Shown here: positions 42,433-47,093 of the stretch, in pieces
Layout: each line of letters begins with the position of its first letter
Position numbering within the stretch: the first letter of the stretch is position 1
Assembly (NCBI GenBank): GCA_902489665.1
Contig: CABUAT010000016.1
Span: 1 to 47,093, forward strand
Length of the DNA stretch: 47,093 nucleotides
Direction: 5' to 3'
From: an uncultured Collinsella sp.
Lineage (GTDB): Bacteria > Actinomycetota > Coriobacteriia > Coriobacteriales > Coriobacteriaceae
Made by a program: the position numbers and the translations under genes
Notes under the pieces: generated by a model
The model's database searches: none
Told to the model about the DNA's origin: nothing
The model's input: only the letters and a program-made list of their open reading frames with translations

Positions 42433-42482
42433 CGCAAGGAGTGTCCCCAAGTGCCGGCACATAAGGAACGTCCCTAAGTGCC
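42433..42482. repeat. dispersed intergenic repeat R1, copy 2
   Basis: CGCAAGGAGTGTCCCC, GCCGGCAC and AAGGAACGTCCC match 4526-4572 with few changes. As there, it directly precedes the structured element on the + strand. Confidence 0.75.
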
Positions 42483-42490
42483 ACCTAAGT

Positions 42491-42679
42491 GCCAAAACGA
42501 CTGGTCGGGCAACACCGATGTTTTGGCGAAGTCAGCGAAAACTCGCCAGAGTGAGCAAGGTGCCTTGAAACGAGGCGGCATTGACCTTCTGGTCATGCCG
42601 CCGAAGTTGAAAGGCAGATTGCCGCTCTGGCGGGTTTGCAGCGTCGAGCCGTTACGCGGTTTGGTAAAACCGCGTAACC
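42491..42679 (+). repeat. structured RNA-like repeat element, copy C
   Basis: Third copy. P1 pairs GCCAAAAC with GTTTTGGC (42491-42526, perfect). P2 pairs AAAC, a U-G pair and CGCCAGAG, then a further U-G and G-C pair before the conserved bulged A, followed by the GGU/AGA and GAAACGA/GAAGUUGA loops and the GACC-TTCT-GGTC tip. P3 is identical to copy A. Here the element lies 14 bp upstream of the marR promoter on the same strand, instead of abutting a stop codon. Confidence 0.75.
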
Positions 42680-42693
42680 ACTAGTTTGGTACC

Positions 42694-42756
42694 TTGACAT
42701 TGATTTCTCACGCTCCTAAATTGGTTAGGCACAAAACAATTCCACTACCTAACTAA
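42694..42756 (+). promoter_or_regulatory. promoter and operator of the marR-ABC exporter operon
   Basis: Consensus TTGACA (42694-42699), 17-bp spacer, TAAATT (42717-42722). Immediately after, TTGGTTAGG (42721-42729) and CCTAACTAA (42748-42756) form an 8-of-9 inverted repeat covering the transcription start, a likely MarR autorepression site. Confidence 0.75.
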
Positions 42757-42777
42757 AGAAAGGAGCAACACTAATTC

Positions 42778-43284
42778 ATGTGCGATGAACCTCTTAACCT
42801 TTGTTCGCACGAGCCCGGCGGTGACCCGTCGCAACCGGTAGACATACCCGAAGCGGTCAGCGCCGAAGACAAACTCGCCAAGCGCATCCTGAGCGGCCTG
42901 GGTTTTTGCGGCCATTACATGCATTTTCACGGCGGCGGCATATCTGGCAAGGCGCCCATCGTCTGCCTACTCGCCAAGCAGCCGACCGGCGAGCTATCCC
43001 AACAGGAACTTGGCATGCACTTCGACCTCAAGCCGGGGTCCCTTTCCGAGATTCTGTCCAAGCTTGAACTGGGCGGTCTTATCGAGCGCAGTCGCAATCC
43101 CAAAGACCGTCGGCAGCTCACCATCCGCCTGACCGATGCGGGATGGGAAAAGGCCCGCGTTGAGCAGGCGGCCCGCATCCGCTTTAGAGAGCGCGCCTTT
43201 AGCGCTCTCACCCACGACGAGCGCGAAGACCTCGCCGAAATGCTCGATAAAATCCGTGTAACCTGGGAGGAACTGGATGATTAA
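42778..43284 (+). CDS. MarR-family transcriptional regulator
   Basis: Winged-helix repressor (168 aa). The HTH lies at about 76-105 (LSQQELGMHFDLKPGSLSEILSKLE), and the wing has the MarR DxR motif in NPKDRRQLTIRLTDAG. N-terminal (about 30-60) and C-terminal helices would form the dimer. The first 30 residues hold several Cys and His (SHEPGG, FCGHYMHFHGGG), unusual for the family and possibly redox- or metal-sensitive. AAAGGAG stands about 12 bases before the ATG. Its end overlaps the first ABC gene by 8 bp, so it probably represses this exporter operon. Confidence 0.88.
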   Translation: MCDEPLNLCSHEPGGDPSQPVDIPEAVSAEDKLAKRILSGLGFCGHYMHFHGGGISGKAPIVCLLAKQPTGELSQQELGMHFDLKPGSLSEILSKLELGGLIERSRNPKDRRQLTIRLTDAGWEKARVEQAARIRFRERAFSALTHDEREDLAEMLDKIRVTWEELDD

Positions 43285-45091
43285 AACCCTCATGGGCAGC
43301 ATCCGCGACTATATGAAAGTCACCGTTGCCACGCCGTTGCTCGTGCTTGGCGAGGTGCTCTGCGAGATGCTGATTCCATTTATCACCGCCAACCTGATCG
43401 ACGCCATCAAAGACGGCACCACCGTAGCCGAGATGCTTCCCACCGCAGGCTTTTTGGTGCTCATCGCGCTGACGTCGCTTGCTTTTGGCGCCGCTGCCGG
43501 CGTCACCTGCAGCCATGCGAGTTGCGGTTTCGCCAAGAACCTGCGTCACGACCTGTTCTACAAGATCCAGACGTTCAGCTTTGCCAACATCGATGAGTTC
43601 TCGAGCTCCTCGCTTGTCACGCGCCTGACCACCGACATCAACAACGTTCAGCAGGCCTTTATGATGATCATCCGTATCGCCGTGCGCGCGCCGCTGGTCT
43701 TGATCTTCGCTTTTACCATGGCATTTATCATGGGCGGCAGCGTCGCCATGGTCTACCTGGTCATCATTCCGCTGCTGGGCTTTGGACTGTTCTTTATCAT
43801 CTTTAAGGTACGCCCCATCTTCTCGCGCGTGTTCCACAAGTACGACGCCCTTAACGAGTCCGTCGAGGAAAACGTCACCGGCATGCGCGTGGTCAAGAGC
43901 TATGTGCGCGAAGACTTTGAGAAGGAGAAGTTCGCCACCGCCGCGCGCGACGTCCAGATGGACTTCACCCGCGCCGAGAAGCTGCTCGCCTTTAACAACC
44001 CCATGATGAACATCTGCGTCAACGGCGCATTTGTCGTCATCATCTACCTGGGATCCAAGCTCATCATCACGAGCCAGGGCACGCTGTTCGACGTGGGCCA
44101 GCTCTCCTCGATCTTTACCTATGGCTTCCAGATCCTCATGAGCCTGATGCAGCTGTCGATGATCTTTGTCATGGTGACCATGGCCGACGAATCGGCGCAC
44201 CGCATTACCGAGGTGTTGGCCGCCGAGCCCACGATCGCCAATCCCGCCGAGCCCGTGCTCGAGGTTGCCGACGGTTCCATCGACTTTGACCACGTGAGCT
44301 TTAAGTATTCCGCGCATGCGAAGCGCCAGGCGCTCGACGATATCGACCTGCACATTAAGAGCGGCGAGACCATCGGTATCATCGGCGGTACCGGCTCGGC
44401 CAAGTCCACGCTTGTAAACCTCATCGCCCGTCTGTACGACGCCACCGAAGGCACCGTGCGCGTGGGCGGCATGGACGTGCGCGACTACGACCTGGACGCA
44501 CTGCGCCACCAGGTCGCCATGGTGCTGCAGAAAAACGTGCTGTTTAGCGGCACCATCGCCGAGAACCTGCGCTGGGGCGACCCGAACGCCACCAACGAGG
44601 AAGTCCGCGAGGCGGCACATCTGGCCTGCGCCGATGAGTTTGTCGACGGCTTCCCCAAGGGTTACGACACCTGGATCGAGCAGGGCGGCTCCAATGTTTC
44701 CGGCGGTCAGAAGCAGCGCCTGTGCATTGCGCGTGCCCTGCTGCGTCGCCCCAAGATCTTGATCCTGGACGACTCCACCAGCGCCGTCGACACCAAGACC
44801 GACGCCAAGATTCGCGCAGGGTTGGCAAGCTATCTGCCCAACACGACCAAGCTCATCATCGCCCAGCGCATTAGCTCCGTACAGGATGCAGACCGCATCA
44901 TCGTCATGGAGGGCGGCCGCATCGCGCAGATCGGCAACCATGACGAGCTGCTTAAGACGAGCGAGATCTACCGCGAGACCTTTACCTCGCAAAACAAGAT
45001 GTCTGCCGAAGGCGAAGGGGCCGTCGAGGCCGACACCGAGGCATCCGCAACGCAGGCTCAGACCCAGGAAGGAGGCGAGGCACATGAGTAA
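43277..45091 (+). CDS. heterodimeric ABC exporter, subunit with degenerate ATP site
   Basis: Fused transmembrane-ATPase half transporter (604 aa): six helices (about 15-310), then an NBD with GGTGSAKST near 373 (Ala in place of the usual Gly before Lys), signature VSGGQKQR near 474 and Walker B ILILDDSTSAVD near 496, where Asp replaces the catalytic Glu. This is the degenerate-site partner typical of TM287/288- or BmrCD-like drug exporters. GGAGG lies six bases before the ATG; the gene overlaps marR at its start and the second subunit at its end. Confidence 0.92.
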   Translation: MIKTLMGSIRDYMKVTVATPLLVLGEVLCEMLIPFITANLIDAIKDGTTVAEMLPTAGFLVLIALTSLAFGAAAGVTCSHASCGFAKNLRHDLFYKIQTFSFANIDEFSSSSLVTRLTTDINNVQQAFMMIIRIAVRAPLVLIFAFTMAFIMGGSVAMVYLVIIPLLGFGLFFIIFKVRPIFSRVFHKYDALNESVEENVTGMRVVKSYVREDFEKEKFATAARDVQMDFTRAEKLLAFNNPMMNICVNGAFVVIIYLGSKLIITSQGTLFDVGQLSSIFTYGFQILMSLMQLSMIFVMVTMADESAHRITEVLAAEPTIANPAEPVLEVADGSIDFDHVSFKYSAHAKRQALDDIDLHIKSGETIGIIGGTGSAKSTLVNLIARLYDATEGTVRVGGMDVRDYDLDALRHQVAMVLQKNVLFSGTIAENLRWGDPNATNEEVREAAHLACADEFVDGFPKGYDTWIEQGGSNVSGGQKQRLCIARALLRRPKILILDDSTSAVDTKTDAKIRAGLASYLPNTTKLIIAQRISSVQDADRIIVMEGGRIAQIGNHDELLKTSEIYRETFTSQNKMSAEGEGAVEADTEASATQAQTQEGGEAHE

Positions 45092-47003
45092 GGCAACGAC
45101 CGCCGAGCGCGCGCTCAACCGCAAGGGCGGCACCATGTCGCGCCTCATCAAGACGCTCTTTGGCTTCTACCCCGTGCTTTTGCCCCTCGTCGTCGTCGGC
45201 GTGGTGCTCTGCGCCATCATCAACTCCATCGGCGCGACCTTCCTTCAGAGCGCCCTGCAGATTATTAGCGAATCGTGGCAGACGGGCGATTGGGAAGCCG
45301 CACAGCCCAAGATCGCACAGCTCGTGACTACCCTCGCCTGCATCTACGGCGTCGGCATCCTGTCTTCGCTCTTCTGGAACCGCGCCATGGCCATCGTCAC
45401 GCAGGGCTCGCTCGAGAAGCTGCGCGAGAAGATGTTCAACCGCATGCAGGACCTGCCGATTCGCTACTTCGACACGCACCAGCGCGGCGACATCATGAGC
45501 CACTACACCAACGACATCGACACGCTGCGCCAGATGATCAGCCAGTCGCTGCCCAACCTGCTCATGACGACCATCGTCATCGTCACGGTATTCTTTATCA
45601 TGCTGTACTACAGCGTGTGGATGTGCCTGGTCATTGTGGCCGGCGTCGTCTTTATGACCTTTATGACCAAGCTGCTCGGCTCCAACTCCGCGCGTTTCTT
45701 TATTGCGCAGCAGTCCGAGCTCGGCGTGGTCGAGGGCCATATCGAGGAAGTCATGAACGGCCAGAAGGTCGTCAAGGCATTCTGCCACGAGTCTGCCGCC
45801 GAGGCCGATTTTGACGAGCGCAACGAAAAGCTCTTCGAGGTCTCGCAAAAGGCCAACATGTACGCCAACATCCTCATGCCTATCCTTATGAACCTGGGCA
45901 ACCTGCTCTACGTGCTGGTCGCACTGGCAGGCGGCATTTTCCTGGCGCTGGGCGTGCCCAACCTGAGCATCTCGGGCATGACGCTGTCCATCGCCGTCGT
46001 AGTGCCGTTCCTCAACATGACCAAGCAGTTCTGCGGACAGATCGGTCAGATCTCGCAGCAGATCAACGCCGTGGTCATGGGCCTCGCCGGCGCCGACCGC
46101 ATCTTTGAGCTCATCGACGAGGAGCCCGAGACCGACGAAGGCTATGTGACGCTCGTCAACGCGCAGGTGAACCCCGATACCTGGCAGCTCGAGGAGGCCG
46201 ACCACCATACCGGCATGTGGGCATGGAAACATCCGCATCGCGCAACCGGCGAGATCGAGTACGTGCCGCTGCGCGGCGACCTGGTCATGGACAACGTGGA
46301 CTTTGGATACACACCCGACCACGAGGTGCTGCACGGCGTGTCCGTGTTTGCCAAGCCGGGTCAGAAGGTCGCGTTTGTCGGCGCCACCGGTGCCGGCAAG
46401 ACGACCATCACCAACCTCATCAACCGCTTCTATGACATCGCCGATGGCAAGATCCGCTACGACGGCATCAACGTCAACAAGATCCGCAAGGCCGATCTGC
46501 GCCGCTCGCTGGGCGTGGTGCTGCAGGACGTGAACCTGTTCACCGGCACCGTGATGGATAACATCCGCTACGGCAACCTGGACGCCACCGACGAGGAGTG
46601 CATCGCGGCAGCCAAGCTCGCGGGCGCCGACGACTTTATCACCCGCCTGCCCGACGGCTACGACACGATGCTCACCGGCAACGGCGCGCAGCTGTCGCAG
46701 GGCCAGCGCCAGCTGATTTCGATCGCACGCGCTGCCGTCGCCGATCCGCCGGCAATGATTCTGGACGAGGCCACGAGCTCCATCGACACCCGCACCGAGG
46801 CCATCGTGCAGGCAGGCATGGATAAGCTCATGGAGGGCCGCACGACGTTTGTCATCGCACACCGCCTGTCCACCGTGCGCAACTCTGACGCGATCATCTG
46901 TCTGGACCACGGCCGCATTATCGAGCGCGGCAACCACGACGAGCTGATCGCCAAGCGCGGCTACTACTATCAGCTCTATACCGGAGCGTTTGAGCTCGAG
47001 TAG
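45084..47003 (+). CDS. heterodimeric ABC exporter, catalytically competent subunit
   Basis: Second half transporter (639 aa). Six helices (about 25-330), then an NBD with canonical GATGAGKTT near 432, a variant signature LSQGQRQ near 536 and Walker B MILDEATSSID near 560 with the catalytic Glu. The complementary asymmetry (good Walker B here, good signature in the partner) means one working ATP site in the heterodimer. A roughly 45-residue insertion (about 350-400, QLEEADHHTGMWAWKHPHRA) links the membrane domain to the NBD. ATG overlaps the first subunit by 8 bp, with GGAGG upstream. The exported compound is unknown. Confidence 0.93.
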   Translation: MSKATTAERALNRKGGTMSRLIKTLFGFYPVLLPLVVVGVVLCAIINSIGATFLQSALQIISESWQTGDWEAAQPKIAQLVTTLACIYGVGILSSLFWNRAMAIVTQGSLEKLREKMFNRMQDLPIRYFDTHQRGDIMSHYTNDIDTLRQMISQSLPNLLMTTIVIVTVFFIMLYYSVWMCLVIVAGVVFMTFMTKLLGSNSARFFIAQQSELGVVEGHIEEVMNGQKVVKAFCHESAAEADFDERNEKLFEVSQKANMYANILMPILMNLGNLLYVLVALAGGIFLALGVPNLSISGMTLSIAVVVPFLNMTKQFCGQIGQISQQINAVVMGLAGADRIFELIDEEPETDEGYVTLVNAQVNPDTWQLEEADHHTGMWAWKHPHRATGEIEYVPLRGDLVMDNVDFGYTPDHEVLHGVSVFAKPGQKVAFVGATGAGKTTITNLINRFYDIADGKIRYDGINVNKIRKADLRRSLGVVLQDVNLFTGTVMDNIRYGNLDATDEECIAAAKLAGADDFITRLPDGYDTMLTGNGAQLSQGQRQLISIARAAVADPPAMILDEATSSIDTRTEAIVQAGMDKLMEGRTTFVIAHRLSTVRNSDAIICLDHGRIIERGNHDELIAKRGYYYQLYTGAFELE

Positions 47004-47093
47004 GTAGGTTTGTTTCACGGAGGACCCCCAGGCGGGCCGGGGTGTAACTTCCGTGCTCAAACATTCTCGCTTCGCTGCGAAACTGCGCGCGGA

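Overview
The window is a high-GC, gene-dense stretch of what looks like a Coriobacteriia chromosome, most like Collinsella. This is inferred from gene content and order, a SpaA/FctA-type surface protein, frequent TTG and GTG starts, and many dispersed intergenic hairpins. No tRNA, rRNA, CRISPR array, transposase or integrase was found.

Layout. 0.2-4.5 kb: a phosphohexomutase, a zinc-type homocysteine S-methyltransferase co-transcribed with a DtxR/MntR-like regulator, and divergently peptidase T. 4.7-22.2 kb is a core block read leftwards: prfA, prmC, tsaC, glpK, upp, the ATP synthase operon (atpI-like, atpB-E-F-H-A-G-D-C), murA and an LCP cell-wall ligase. Two toxin-antitoxin modules (HicAB and HigBA-like) sit between prmC and tsaC. 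22.4-30.9 kb is an accessory islet: a truncated DUF4143 ATPase gene and a 2,382-aa fibro-slime/SpaA/FctA surface protein. A 59-bp direct repeat of the 3' end of the neighbouring M20 peptidase gene flanks the surface-protein segment. 30.9-37.4 kb: the M20 peptidase, a polar amino-acid ABC importer (ATPase, permease, Tat-type lipoprotein receptor), an aldose epimerase-like protein and a one-helix membrane protein. 37.7-47 kb: an MFS exporter and a low-molecular-weight tyrosine phosphatase, a full-length DUF4143 ATPase, a TIGR04076-like protein overlapping a pyridoxamine kinase, and a MarR regulator translationally coupled to a heterodimeric ABC exporter.

Three signals stand out. (1) A roughly 185-200-nt element occurs three times (4573-4755, 20975-21174, 42491-42679), always in the same orientation. 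It folds into three consecutive hairpins with extensive compensatory changes, a conserved bulged A and conserved internal loops. Changes at one stem position are G-U-compatible on the + strand only, which points to an undescribed structured RNA or RNA-derived repeat. (2) The surface-protein gene is preceded by a 26-codon ORF with a strong ribosome site containing a G7 tract. Loss of one G would fuse that ORF in frame to the surface protein, the arrangement expected of a phase-variation switch. (3) Both DUF4143 ATPase genes are preceded by three short repeats spaced 32-33 bp apart, which look like an operator array.

All products were called by reading the translated sequence. No database search was possible.
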